NCBI GenBank assembly: GCA_937928595.1
Contig: CALGJV010000012.1
Span: 124,001-188,000, forward strand
DNA: 64,000 nucleotides
Reading direction: 5' to 3'
From: an uncultured Phycisphaerae bacterium
GTDB lineage: Bacteria > Planctomycetota > Phycisphaerae > UBA1845 > Fen-1342
Every line of letters begins with the position of its first letter. The first letter of the stretch is position 1. Below, piece after piece: positions 17,801 through 25,514 of this stretch. The notes under the pieces are model-generated. The model made no database searches and was not told the DNA's origin. It saw only the letters and a list, made by a program, of their open reading frames with translations. Made by a program: the position numbers and the translations under genes.

Positions 17801-18059
17801 CGCGGCGGCGCAGCTCCAGCTCGCGGCCGGAGATCTCCGCCAGACGCCCGCGGATCTCGGCGACCATGTCCTCGATGCCACCGAGCGGGCTGAGGGCGGG
17901 CGCAGCCGGGCGGTTGGCCGGCGCGCCGGGTGCAGCCGCTTCCGGCGCGATCGTGTCGACCGGCGGCGGCGCAACGGCCGCCGTGGAGGCGGGTGGAGCC
18001 TGCGCGGTCGGGGTCGGGCGTTTCTCGGGCGCCGGATGTTCATCCAGAGGCGCGGGCAT
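14835..18059 (-). CDS. Giant coiled-coil membrane protein with Wzz-like two-helix topology
   Basis: A 1074-residue protein I do not recognise as a named family. Residues 1-60 are Pro/Ala-rich. Residues about 65-480 are an almost unbroken Gln/Glu/Arg/Ala coiled coil. A membrane helix follows at about 488-508 (GAAAVAALATGLLWLALDRP). The next stretch (512-600) resembles the external domain of polysaccharide co-polymerases (Wzz): RATAVLTF, SDPALLAGTADAAAW, and DDTDAESATRLARAATQTYA. More helix continues to a second membrane helix at about 1037-1058. Two helices around an external coiled domain match Wzz topology, but the 480-residue cytoplasmic coiled coil is extra. A structural or chain-length role in envelope assembly is an inference. 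GAGGAAG precedes the ATG. Confidence 0.75.
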   Translation of the reverse strand: MPAPLDEHPAPEKRPTPTAQAPPASTAAVAPPPVDTIAPEAAAPGAPANRPAAPALSPLGGIEDMVAEIRGRLAEISGRELELRRREQEFERQYRRLEQAARQAAEQAVEHSQEELSRQAAELRVLGAELQARRARLDERETQLRQRSLEVEQLRTGLLRESAALQTRAEQFRLRYERSRRLLRQRITRVRDQQAELRRRLDRARHDIDAQRAALAARRQELETQAAALADKLRSVTVAQDELETRTRLLETRAADLATREARIAAEQTELEQQQAALTQERAAAEAARDELARRQADVVTQLRTQDAEWHAAREQRHDLVRQVEELADRRRTLQQEIAAHEERLGRLRQRAAQARTHASQVQQQRDALEALRTELEQKAAALADAEQQRLAAEQQLRRVREEVRALSEQAEARERDTRQAALALEVEQQRLDAERQAFEAESAQFQAERAAHIHELTAARDALRELRQRVEAARREQRALPRGWPWRATGAAAVAALATGLLWLALDRPLQRATAVLTFAGAAPPPPVLARHRDALSDPALLAGTADAAAWSAACAAGRVRVRPDETPAGLVVFVDDTDAESATRLARAATQTYADRLAAVPPRDRLPWPFDELAAWRRRLADELIALQGRRENAATAAAALPAPEELERARAGSVGQDARLRDTLRELEEARAGLAAALSAEPPPVVLPPADVDAALAGDEIFREDQAEFRSVALQFRTELTVNMLLAIDPARAASKSLAQLVATLTEQRDLGPPPEIRGPLEETLSEAQQLAERAGRFVDEWRSATDAVQAVAVGRDASTAAPASTDAALDTRDEGLRLVELQTQAADRVRQLADALVALAARLGERIEALTAAGGGSTRAVVVAAVLRGEQAAVQSAGEALATAAGRVALTENFELDALDRKLRGLRGRLTQRREAVAQRLQVEAERAARRELQTRIDAARQRVHGLEQQREEQIAQLLAGLRGLAEIEASVQRRGALIAEVAGLDAQLAAGTALAAQLDEQLETARRDGPAPDRLVPGAVTVAALSSGREARAAAAAGAAFVAAWLATAALTLRRDPAGQPAPPTQAAG

Positions 18060-18207
18060 CGGGCTTCCTCAGGCCGGGCCGGAGCCGGCGCGCACCGCCG
18101 CCGCGGCCCCGCGAGCAGGTCCATTGTAAGTAACGGCATCCCCCGCGGGGCGTCCGCAGGCGAATTTGGCTCGGAATCTGTCCCGGCCGCCGGCGGTGGG
18201 GACGCCG

Positions 18208-18969
18208 CTACGTCGCCCTGCTGGCCACCAGCAGCCCGAGTTGCCGGACCGTCGCCCGGAAGTCCTTGGGCACGGGCGCCTCGAACGTGAGTTCCCGCGA
18301 CTCGACGGGGTGCCCGAAGGTGATTCGCCAGGCGTGGAGGGTGAGGCGTGCGATCAGCGGGCGCTCCTCGCGCCGGCGGCTCTCGCGGTAGCCGGCCTTG
18401 AAGCGCGACAGGCGGATTTCGAGGGTCCCGCCGTAAAGGGGATCGACCCCCAGCGGGTGCCCGATCGCGGCGAGGTGCGCGCGGATCTGGTGCGTCCGGC
18501 CGGTCACGGGGCGGCACTCGAGCAGCGTGTGGCCCGCCAGGCGCTGGACGATGCGGTAGTGCGTGACGGCGGTCTGCCCGCGGTGGGGCGTGGCCTCGAT
18601 CCGGTTCGTCCGCTTGTTGAACGCCAGCCGCAGGTCGATCGTGCCGTCCTGCGCGACGTAGCCGGTCGCGATGGCCAGGTAGGTCTTCTGGACGGTCCGC
18701 GCGACGAACTGGCCGACGAGGGCGCGCTGGGCTGCGAGCGTGCGGGCGTACACGAGCACCCCGCTGGCGTCGCGGTCGAGCCGGTGCACGATCCGCAGCG
18801 CCGGGTTGTCCGCCAAAGCGGGCGCGCCGCGGAGCAGGTCGGCCACGGTGCGCTCCGTCCCGCTGCGGCCGGGTGCGGAGAGCACGCCGGGGGGCTTGTC
18901 GACCACGGCGAGGTGCTCGTCGCAGTACAACAGGGGGACGGCGGCGGGGCGCGGCGCGCGGCGGGTCAC
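18208..18969 (-). CDS. RluA-family pseudouridine synthase
   Basis: A 253-residue enzyme that isomerises uridine to pseudouridine in rRNA or tRNA. It carries the family core: LYCDEHLAVVDKPPGVLS, the catalytic-aspartate motif RIVHRLDRDASGVLVYAR, QKTYLAIATG and GRTHQIRAHLAAIGHPLGVD. No S4 domain is present at the N-terminus, so it belongs with the short RluA/TruC-like members. The GTG start at 18969 overlaps the stop of the upstream cyclase-YbbR gene (GTGA), which indicates translational coupling. The open frame extends upstream, but that part is a shadow of the YbbR gene. The target nucleotide cannot be told. Confidence 0.9.
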   Translation of the reverse strand: MTRRAPRPAAVPLLYCDEHLAVVDKPPGVLSAPGRSGTERTVADLLRGAPALADNPALRIVHRLDRDASGVLVYARTLAAQRALVGQFVARTVQKTYLAIATGYVAQDGTIDLRLAFNKRTNRIEATPHRGQTAVTHYRIVQRLAGHTLLECRPVTGRTHQIRAHLAAIGHPLGVDPLYGGTLEIRLSRFKAGYRESRRREERPLIARLTLHAWRITFGHPVESRELTFEAPVPKDFRATVRQLGLLVASRAT

Positions 18970-20888
18970 GGCGTGCCACCGGTCCGGGGCACGAGGTTGA
19001 CGCGGACCGTGCGCGTGCTGACCACCGTCACGCCCCGCGTCTTGGGCACGATCGTGACGTCGATGGTCCGCAACTGGGCCTCGCCGGCCTGGCCGATCGG
19101 CGGCAGCATGTCCGGTGTGACGCGCACGAAGGCTTCGAGGTCGGTGGCGCGCAGGTCGTCGAGGATCGCCTCCTCGCCCTGAACTTCGACGCTGATGCGC
19201 CATTCGTTCAGGTCGCTGCGACGCACGTCGTACCGCTCGAACACCTCCGGGCTGACCAGCAGCGCGACCGGCACGTTCTCGATCCGTTTCGGCAGCGCCA
19301 CGACCCGGAGCTGAATGCGGACGTCGCGGGGCTCCACGCGCAGCGCGGTCAGCGGCTGCGAGCGGTACGGCACCATGATCTGCCGGTCGAGCCGCACGTG
19401 CTCGAAGACCTGCGCCGGGCCGGGCTTCAGGTCGGCCAGTTCGTTGCCGAAGATCGCCCGGACCGTGCCCTCGAACCGCTCTCCGCCCGGCGGCAGGTCT
19501 CCGGCGCGGAGCGTGGCGGTGGCCTCGGGCGGGCGGATTTCCTCGATGACGGCGCGGACCCGGCCGGTGTCGGGCACGATGCGCACGGGCAGCACGGCGG
19601 TCTGCACGACCGTGAACTGCAACTCGCGCGGGTCAACGTTGGTGACGCGCAGGCCGCGCGCGCCGATTTCCCGCTGGTTTTCGATAATCGCGCGGATCTC
19701 TCGCGGGCCGAGCGAGAAGCGCCCCGGCGCGTAGTCGTCGGGCAGGCTCCACGTCATCTGCAACGGCTGATTCGTCGTCTCGAACCGCAGTCGATCGATC
19801 GCCCGCACGGGCCCGCTGAGCGTGACCGTGAAGGGCGCGGCGGGGGCCTCCAGCGCGTCACCGGGCGGGGTGGGGCGCGGCCAGGCGGCCTGCGTGGCCG
19901 GCGTGTCCAGCTCGACCAGCCGCGTCGTGTCCTCGTGGCGGAGGACCAGCCGCACCTTAACGCTCGCCTCCGACGACGTGGCCTGATCCGCGAGGTACCA
20001 GATCACGCATGTCAACGGAACGACCACCGCGAGGCGGGCCAACGGTCTGCGGAACCGGGCTCCTTGTCTTCCGGACCCGCCGGAGAGCGCGGTCGGCCGC
20101 GGTGCGAGGCGCGTATTGAGCTCCTCGGTCAGGTCATCCAGCGAAAGGTAGCGGGTCAACTTGCCGCCGTCGGCGAGCGAGACGACGCCCGTCTCCTCGG
20201 ACACCACCAGCACCAGCGCGTCGGTCTCGTAGCTCATGCCGACTGCGGCGAGGTGTCGGCTGCCCAGCGCCGCGTCGAGCTCGTCGCTTTCCGCGGACGG
20301 GAACTGGCAGTTGGCCGCGACGACGCGCGTGTCGTGGATGATCACCCCCAGGTCGTGCAGCGGCGAGCCGGGGTAGAAGATCGAGTTCAGCAGGTTCGCC
20401 GACACCTGGGCGTTGAGCAGGGTGCCGTTCTCGGCCCAACCCGTCAGGTCGACCTGCCGCTGAATCGCGATCAGGGCCCCGAACTTGTTCCGCGACAGAT
20501 ACCCGGCCGACTTGACCAGCGCGGCGACGACTTGCGACTGCGGGGCGCTGCCCAGGCGGAACCGCACGTCGCCCATGCGAATCACCGCCCGGCGAAGCTC
20601 CGGCTGGAACGCCACCAGCGCGATGAACGCCAGCCCGAACAGCACGTAGCTGTACAGCAGGTCCAGCCGCACCAGCTCGTACCGCGCCGCCAGGACGCGC
20701 ACCGCCACCGTCGCCACGATCAGGATGACCAGCACCCCCCGCAGCGGTCGCGTGCCGCGCGTACCTTGCAGCACGCCGACCACCCAGTTCACGCACAGCC
20801 CGATCAGCAGCAGCTCGACGAGCACGACCGGCAGCACGTACGCGTCGCTGCCCAGGCGGTACAGGAAGCCGAACAGGGTGCGTTCCAT
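18966..20888 (-). CDS. cdaA: Fused diadenylate cyclase (CdaA-type) and YbbR-domain (CdaR-type) protein
   Basis: One 640-residue open frame joins two proteins that are normally separate neighbours. Residues 15-95 hold three membrane helices as in CdaA. Residues 118-250 are the DisA_N cyclase domain: NKFGALIAIQRQVDL, NSIFYPGSPLHDLGVIIH and SYETDALVLVVSEETG. A further membrane helix (about 283-300) leads to external YbbR-like repeats up to the end. CdaA makes the second messenger c-di-AMP, and CdaR/YbbR is its membrane regulator. The usual DGA motif reads DLG (Asp179), and RHR reads RHL (211-213), so activity is uncertain. The ATG at 20888 is the natural CdaA start. The rluA-type gene overlaps the stop. 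Confidence 0.88.
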   Translation of the reverse strand: MERTLFGFLYRLGSDAYVLPVVLVELLLIGLCVNWVVGVLQGTRGTRPLRGVLVILIVATVAVRVLAARYELVRLDLLYSYVLFGLAFIALVAFQPELRRAVIRMGDVRFRLGSAPQSQVVAALVKSAGYLSRNKFGALIAIQRQVDLTGWAENGTLLNAQVSANLLNSIFYPGSPLHDLGVIIHDTRVVAANCQFPSAESDELDAALGSRHLAAVGMSYETDALVLVVSEETGVVSLADGGKLTRYLSLDDLTEELNTRLAPRPTALSGGSGRQGARFRRPLARLAVVVPLTCVIWYLADQATSSEASVKVRLVLRHEDTTRLVELDTPATQAAWPRPTPPGDALEAPAAPFTVTLSGPVRAIDRLRFETTNQPLQMTWSLPDDYAPGRFSLGPREIRAIIENQREIGARGLRVTNVDPRELQFTVVQTAVLPVRIVPDTGRVRAVIEEIRPPEATATLRAGDLPPGGERFEGTVRAIFGNELADLKPGPAQVFEHVRLDRQIMVPYRSQPLTALRVEPRDVRIQLRVVALPKRIENVPVALLVSPEVFERYDVRRSDLNEWRISVEVQGEEAILDDLRATDLEAFVRVTPDMLPPIGQAGEAQLRTIDVTIVPKTRGVTVVSTRTVRVNLVPRTGGTP

Positions 20889-20969
20889 CTCGGCCGCAGT
20901 ATAGAATGAGCGACGCACGGGCTCCACCCGCCGCCGCGGGATCCGTGTTTCCGGCGAGGCGCGGGCAAG

Positions 20970-21737
20970 ATGCTGACTCCGGCCGAACACGACCGTTTGC
21001 GCGAGAATCTCGCCGGAGTGCGGGCGCGGATCGTCGCGGCCGCCGGGCGCGCCGGCCGTTCCCCCGACGAGGTGCGCCTCGTGGCCGTCACGAAGTACGT
21101 CGGCCCGGACGTGATCCGCGCGCTGGTGGCGCTGGGGGTACCGGACATCGGCGAGAGCCGCGTCCAGCAGCTCGTGGAGCGGGCGCGGGTCTGCGGGCCC
21201 GCCGTGACGGGCTGGCCCGGCGACGCGCCCGACCCGGCCTCCGTGCCGCGCTGGCACATGATCGGTCACCTCCAGCGGAACAAGGTCAAGCCGCTCCTGG
21301 GAGCGGCCCGCATCGTGCACTCGCTGGATTCGGAGCGGCTGGCCGAGGCGCTGGAGCAGCAGGCGGCCGCGGCCGGCCTCGGCGTGGACGTGCTGATCGA
21401 GGTCAACGTGCCGGGGGAAGCGACCAAGACGGGCATCGCGGCGGACGTCGTGGCGCCGCTGGCGGAGTGCGTCGGCCGGTGTCCCCACTTGCGGCTGCGC
21501 GGACTCATGACGATGGCGCCGTATGATCCGAACCCCGAGGCGTCGCGGCCGCACTTCGCGCGGCTGCGCGCCTTGCTCGCGGACCTGCGGCAGCGGGGCG
21601 TCGTGGGGCCGCTCTGTGCCCACCTGTCGATGGGCATGAGCCAGGACTACGCCGTGGCGGTGGAGGAGGGGGCGACGCTGGTGCGGGTCGGGTCGGCGCT
21701 GTTCGAGGGGCTGCCGACCACGGATCCGCGCGGGTAG
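20970..21737 (+). CDS. yggS: YggS/PROSC-family pyridoxal-phosphate homeostasis protein
   Basis: A 255-residue single-domain TIM-barrel PLP protein. The cofactor lysine is Lys42 in LVAVTKYVGPDVI. Other family signatures are PDIGESRVQQL, RWHMIGHLQRNKVK, DVLIEVNVPGEATKTGI and HLSMGMSQDYAVAVEEGATLVRVGSALFEG, cut here only for length. YggS binds PLP and keeps the free cofactor and amino- and keto-acid pools in balance; it has no proven catalytic reaction. It is divergent from the cyclase fusion (81 bases between starts) and is followed at 9 bases by a small membrane protein. Confidence 0.94.
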   Translation: MLTPAEHDRLRENLAGVRARIVAAAGRAGRSPDEVRLVAVTKYVGPDVIRALVALGVPDIGESRVQQLVERARVCGPAVTGWPGDAPDPASVPRWHMIGHLQRNKVKPLLGAARIVHSLDSERLAEALEQQAAAAGLGVDVLIEVNVPGEATKTGIAADVVAPLAECVGRCPHLRLRGLMTMAPYDPNPEASRPHFARLRALLADLRQRGVVGPLCAHLSMGMSQDYAVAVEEGATLVRVGSALFEGLPTTDPRG

Positions 21738-21746
21738 GAGCGGGCC

Positions 21747-22010
21747 GTGGAATCGCCGGACCTGTTCGTCGTCTTTCGCACGACCCTGTTCTTCGTGCTG
21801 ACGGTGTACACGCTCGTAACGACGGCGACGGCCGGCTGGCACGTGCTGCGGCTGTTGCGGGGCGACACGAGCCGTCACCGGTTACTGAGGACGTACCTCG
21901 GGTACCAGCTCCTCTCGGTGCGGCTGGAACCGCTGCGAGGCGAGTTGCTTCAGATCGCGCTTTGGCTGACCATGCTCGGGGTGTTGTGGTGGCTGCACGG
22001 AGTGGTGTAG
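21747..22010 (+). CDS. Small two-helix membrane protein of unknown function
   Basis: An 87-residue protein with a GTG start preceded by TAGGAGCGGG. Two hydrophobic segments are visible: about residues 6-33 (LFVVFRTTLFFVLTVYTLVT) and 69-86 (LLQIALWLTMLGVLWWLHGV). Between them lies a basic loop with RLLRGDTSRHRLLRTYLGYQ. I recognise no family. Its position 9 bases after yggS and 39 bases before another membrane protein suggests one transcript. It could be a small scaffold or regulator. Confidence 0.6.
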   Translation: MESPDLFVVFRTTLFFVLTVYTLVTTATAGWHVLRLLRGDTSRHRLLRTYLGYQLLSVRLEPLRGELLQIALWLTMLGVLWWLHGVV

Positions 22011-22049
22011 CCTGCGGGCCGGCTGCCCGTGCGGCCGGGGAGAGTGTGC

Positions 22050-22559
22050 ATGGACGACCGTCCGGACAGCGCGCAACCGCCGCCGCAAGCCGCGGACGCC
22101 AGTGCGCCGCCGACCAGCCCGCCGGCGAGCCTGCTGGACCGGGTGGTGGGGCACGTCCGGCAAGCGGGCAGCGACCTGATGTCGGTGACGCTGGGCCGCC
22201 TGCTGGACGCGGGCGGTCCGCCGCCGGCCCCTCCCGGTGCGGCCCCCGCCGAGCCAGCGCCCCACCCGCCCGAGAAGGCGGGAATGCTGCACGCGGTGGC
22301 CGAGCGGCTGCGCGGCGCGGCCGATGCGTACGTCGCGGCCAAGATGGACGAGCTCTCGGCGCGGGTGGACGAGAAGCTCGACCACATCGAGGCGCGGATC
22401 GACCGCAAGGTCGAGGAGCTGCACCGGCAGTTCACGGAGCTGCGCGACCGCGAACTGCGACACCGGCTGCGGATGCTGAAGTACACGCTCGTGTTCACCG
22501 TGCTTGTCGGGGTTCTGTCGCTGCTATATAAGTGGCTGAGCAAGCACTGGATCGCGTGA
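22050..22559 (+). CDS. Tail-anchored coiled-coil membrane protein of unknown function
   Basis: A 169-residue protein. The first 75 residues are Pro/Ala-rich and probably disordered, with a short helical island LLDRVVGHVRQAGSDLM. Residues about 80-140 are a charged amphipathic helix with heptad character (DELSARVDEKLDHIEARIDR). A single membrane helix near the C-terminus (about 147-165, LKYTLVFTVLVGVLSLLYKW) makes it tail-anchored. I chose ATG 22050, which has GGGGAGAG upstream, over an earlier alternative start at 22029. No family is recognised. It lies between the two-helix protein and the Clp N-domain protein in a tightly spaced plus-strand group. Confidence 0.6.
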   Translation: MDDRPDSAQPPPQAADASAPPTSPPASLLDRVVGHVRQAGSDLMSVTLGRLLDAGGPPPAPPGAAPAEPAPHPPEKAGMLHAVAERLRGAADAYVAAKMDELSARVDEKLDHIEARIDRKVEELHRQFTELRDRELRHRLRMLKYTLVFTVLVGVLSLLYKWLSKHWIA

Positions 22560-22570
22560 GAGGAGCGCCC

Positions 22571-23017
22571 ATGCCGCACCGCCGCCTGGATGACGCCGGC
22601 CGGGCCGTGATCGAGCTGGCCAACACGATCGCCCACGAGTACGAGCTGGAGTACGTCGGCTCGGAGCACATTCTGCTGGCGATCCTGCGGCACAACCGGA
22701 GCGTCGCGGCCACGGCGCTGCGGAACCTGGGGCTGAACGAGGCGCAGGTGCGCGCCCAGATTGACGAGCTGGTGCAGCGGTCCAAGGAGGACACGTGGGT
22801 TTTCGGGCGGCTGCCGGGGACCCCGCACTACCTCAACATGATCGAGAAGGCGATGGAGATCGCCGAGCAGCTCGAGGCGCAGAAGATCTCCCCGGAGCAC
22901 CTGCTGCTCGCGCTCTTCCACGATCGCGAGAGCACGGCCCGCCGGGCGCTGGTGACGCTGGGTGTGACGCAGAAGAAGTGCCGGGACGAGGTGCTGAAGT
23001 CGCTGTCGGGGAAGTAG
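22571..23017 (+). CDS. Stand-alone Clp N-terminal (Clp_N repeat) domain protein
   Basis: A 148-residue protein made only of the double Clp repeat found at the N-terminus of ClpA/ClpC/ClpB. Repeat one contains NTIAHEYELEYVGSEHILLA, repeat two AMEIAEQLEAQKISPEHLLL, each followed by an LxxLG-type turn. No ATPase module follows; the stop is clear. Stand-alone Clp_N proteins can act as adaptors or substrate receptors, or as modifiers of Clp ATPases; the role here is an inference. The ATG follows GAGAGGAGCGCCC. It is the last gene of the yggS group. Confidence 0.85.
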   Translation: MPHRRLDDAGRAVIELANTIAHEYELEYVGSEHILLAILRHNRSVAATALRNLGLNEAQVRAQIDELVQRSKEDTWVFGRLPGTPHYLNMIEKAMEIAEQLEAQKISPEHLLLALFHDRESTARRALVTLGVTQKKCRDEVLKSLSGK

Positions 23018-23211
23018 GGGGGGAACGCGGGTCGGGCCGGACGACGGGGTTCGAATACCGAATAGCGAAGAGCGCGTGGCGATTCTGCGGAGCGGCGTCG
23101 CCGAACCTGGAGCGCGTGCCGGGTGACCTCGGTCGCGGCGTTCGCCGGCGCTTCGCGCTCGGCACCCGGTGCTTCTGTCGCCGGCACGTGGAGGCGGCGG
23201 CCCCCCCGCCG

Positions 23212-23457
23212 TCATGGTTGCGCGGCCGCTTCGCCAAGCCCATCAAGCAGCGCGCAATCAATCGGTTGCCCGTCCCGGAAGCACTGCCGCTCGATGACGA
23301 CGATCGGTGGCAGGGTCAGCGCCCGCACTTGACTGAAGAGCGCACCGGCCGCGAACGACAGCACACTCGTGCCCAACAGCGTGCAACCGCAGAGCGGGAC
23401 GGACAGGAGCGCCAGCACCGTCAGTAGCACCGCACGCGGAACCCTCGGAGCGATCAT
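23212..23457 (-). CDS. Small predicted lipoprotein
   Basis: An 81-residue protein whose ATG overlaps the stop of the upstream gene (ATGA). A hydrophobic signal with a lipobox-like end, LLSVPLCGC, would place the modified cysteine near residue 23. The mature part is short, with hydrophobic SFAAGALFSQVRALTL and then VIERQCFRDGQPIDCALLDG, containing two cysteines that could form a disulfide. No family is recognised. Translational coupling to the large surface protein upstream suggests they work together at the envelope. Confidence 0.55.
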   Translation of the reverse strand: MIAPRVPRAVLLTVLALLSVPLCGCTLLGTSVLSFAAGALFSQVRALTLPPIVVIERQCFRDGQPIDCALLDGLGEAAAQP

Positions 23458-25514
23458 GGCTTCTCCCGGCAATCGCGACTCCCGTGAGGGCTTGGGCCCG
23501 CGGTGCGCGGCTGCGACCGCGACGCGGCCGGATCCCCGAAGCGCGTGGCCGCGTGGCCGCGCCGCAGTCGTTTCATCGCCACGAGCGAGGTGGTTGTCGC
23601 GGCCAGGTATGCGAGCGGAACGGCACCGCAGACCTGTACGGGCAGGAAGTACCTCGTCACCGTGATGACCTCGTCGTAGATTGGCCTCGGCCCCGTGTCG
23701 CCGGCCTCGACCGGAGGATTCGGACCCGCGGGGGGCGGATCGGACGGGGGCAGAACACCCGTCGGCGGCGGCTCGGGGCCCGTTTCGTCGGCGGGATCAT
23801 CATCGAGGTTCGTGACGCTGACGTCCGCGGCGTCCAGCCCATCGTAAGCCGGGTCCGTGCTGACCGCCGGCAGGGTGACCACGTTGTAGGCCGTGTCCCC
23901 GTCGGCCACAGCATCGTCAACGCCGGTGACGGTCACGGCCTGCGGCGTGCTCCAGTCGGCGGCCGTGAAGGTCAGGGCGTCCGGGGCGACGGTGCCCTCG
24001 GTCGCGTCGGAGCTGCTCAGCGTAATGACCACCGCGGCGGTGGGCTCGCTGGTGAGCTGGACGGTGAACGTGGCCGTGCCGCCGGCCTCGGTCGTGACGA
24101 GGCCGCTTACGGGACTGACGGTCACGCCCGCCGTGTCGTCGTCCGTGATGGTCAGGGTGTGCACCGAGGTCGCGCCCAGGATCGCACCGGTGGGGCTTCC
24201 CAGCGTGATGATCACGGTCTCGTCGCTCTCGTCGATGTCGTTGTCGATCACCGTCACGATCATATCCACGCCGGTGCTGCCGGCGGGGATCGTCAACGGG
24301 CCGGCGGCAGCGGTGTAGTCGGCGGGGTCTGACGCCGTGCCGCCGATGCTGAACGGCACTTCCACGTCGTAGGGCATTGCGGCCGAGAGTTGTACGCGCA
24401 CCGTAACTACCCCGGCGTCTTCGGCTGCTTCCGAGACCGCGGCCGTGAACGTGACCGTCGGGACCGACACGGGGCTGCCGAGCGCGTAGAACGTGCTCGG
24501 CGAGGACTGGTTGTTGTACTCGGTCGCGATCCACTGGGCGGTTCGAACCGCGCTCGAGATCCGGATTTCGTCCAGGATGCCCTGGTAGCGCCCGTCGACG
24601 CCGTTTCCGATCTGAAGCGTGCCGGTGTTGGTGAAAGAAGCGGAGGAACTGCTGGAGGCATTAAGCACGCCGTTGATGTACAGCCGCATGACTCCGGCAT
24701 CGGCCACGCCGTCGACCTTGTACCACTGCCCGATGTTGTACGAGACGGTGCTGGTCGCCCACACGCTCGAGTTCTGCTTGCCCCACCGGATCTTGGTGCC
24801 GTCCTGCCACAGAGCGTAGCCGTTGGCGCCCCCCTTTTCGAGCAGGTTCGACTGCTTCGACGTGCCGAAGCGGAACCACGCCGAGACCGTGCCGTTGTTG
24901 GTGAGCTCGATCGAGGTCGCGGCCGATACGCGAATCACGTGCGAGCTCCCGTTGAAGCTCTGTCCCTTGTGGATCACGCCGTTGACCTGCGCCGGGTCGG
25001 TGCCGCCGGAGCTGTGGTTCGCGTTGCTGGTCGAGTCGAGGTAGGGGGCTGCGCTCTGGCTTAGGTGCCACACCGCTCCGTAGTTCGCGCTCCACACGCC
25101 GCTTGCGTTCTGCTGGTTCGGGGCGGCCGGGTTGCCGTAGTACAGGTACAGGGCCGTGTCGCTCGTGGACGACAGGGTCGGCACCTTCACCCAGGCCACC
25201 AGCGCCCCGGTTGTCGGCGTGTAGCTCTCGATCTCGTGGTCGAGCTTCGTGACGCCGTCGCCCGCAGTGAAGAGGATGTCCGCGCCCGCCGCCTGCGCCG
25301 CCCCCGCCAGGTCGGCGTCGCTCGTCAGCTGTACCAACACCGGGAACGCCGTGAGGCTCCCGGCGACCTGGGCCGCCTGGATCGTGAGCGGCTTGCGATA
25401 CGGCCATGCGACGTCGTACCAGCCGTCGGCCACGGCCACTGCCGGTGTCAGGAACCCCCCGGCCAGGATGGCGGCGGTTGCACCGACCCGCACCGCCCAC
25501 CGTGCCGTTCGCAT
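23454..25514 (-). CDS. Exported DUF2341 / LamG-like / Calx-beta surface protein
   Basis: A 686-residue secreted protein. Signal peptide: residues 1-30 (ending AVAVADG). Residues 31-140 match DUF2341 (WPYRKPLTIQ, FPVLVQLTSDADL, ALYLYYGNP). Residues about 150-325 form a LamG/concanavalin-like domain (AVWHLSQS, GTVSAWFRFG, GILDEIRISSAVRTAQWIAT). Two beta-sandwich segments follow, the first a Calx-beta motif (GTASDPADYT and TVIDNDIDESDETVII). A Pro-rich spacer leads to a hydrophobic C-terminal helix with basic residues after it (AVPLAYLAATTTSLVAMKRL). It is probably a surface adhesin or matrix protein. The ATG was chosen over an upstream TTG because GGAAGAG precedes it. Confidence 0.8.
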   Translation of the reverse strand: MRTARWAVRVGATAAILAGGFLTPAVAVADGWYDVAWPYRKPLTIQAAQVAGSLTAFPVLVQLTSDADLAGAAQAAGADILFTAGDGVTKLDHEIESYTPTTGALVAWVKVPTLSSTSDTALYLYYGNPAAPNQQNASGVWSANYGAVWHLSQSAAPYLDSTSNANHSSGGTDPAQVNGVIHKGQSFNGSSHVIRVSAATSIELTNNGTVSAWFRFGTSKQSNLLEKGGANGYALWQDGTKIRWGKQNSSVWATSTVSYNIGQWYKVDGVADAGVMRLYINGVLNASSSSSASFTNTGTLQIGNGVDGRYQGILDEIRISSAVRTAQWIATEYNNQSSPSTFYALGSPVSVPTVTFTAAVSEAAEDAGVVTVRVQLSAAMPYDVEVPFSIGGTASDPADYTAAAGPLTIPAGSTGVDMIVTVIDNDIDESDETVIITLGSPTGAILGATSVHTLTITDDDTAGVTVSPVSGLVTTEAGGTATFTVQLTSEPTAAVVITLSSSDATEGTVAPDALTFTAADWSTPQAVTVTGVDDAVADGDTAYNVVTLPAVSTDPAYDGLDAADVSVTNLDDDPADETGPEPPPTGVLPPSDPPPAGPNPPVEAGDTGPRPIYDEVITVTRYFLPVQVCGAVPLAYLAATTTSLVAMKRLRRGHAATRFGDPAASRSQPRTAGPSPHGSRDCREKP

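Noticed and set aside
16461-18290. A 609-residue plus-strand open frame opposite the coiled-coil gene
   Set aside because: It is a Leu/Arg/Gly-rich mirror of the coiled-coil coding sequence and has no domain, signal or ribosome site of its own.
18970-19203. N-terminal extension of the RluA-type protein up to 19203
   Set aside because: The extension overlaps the YbbR coding region and is Arg/His rich. The GTG at 18969 overlaps the upstream stop and starts just before the conserved core.
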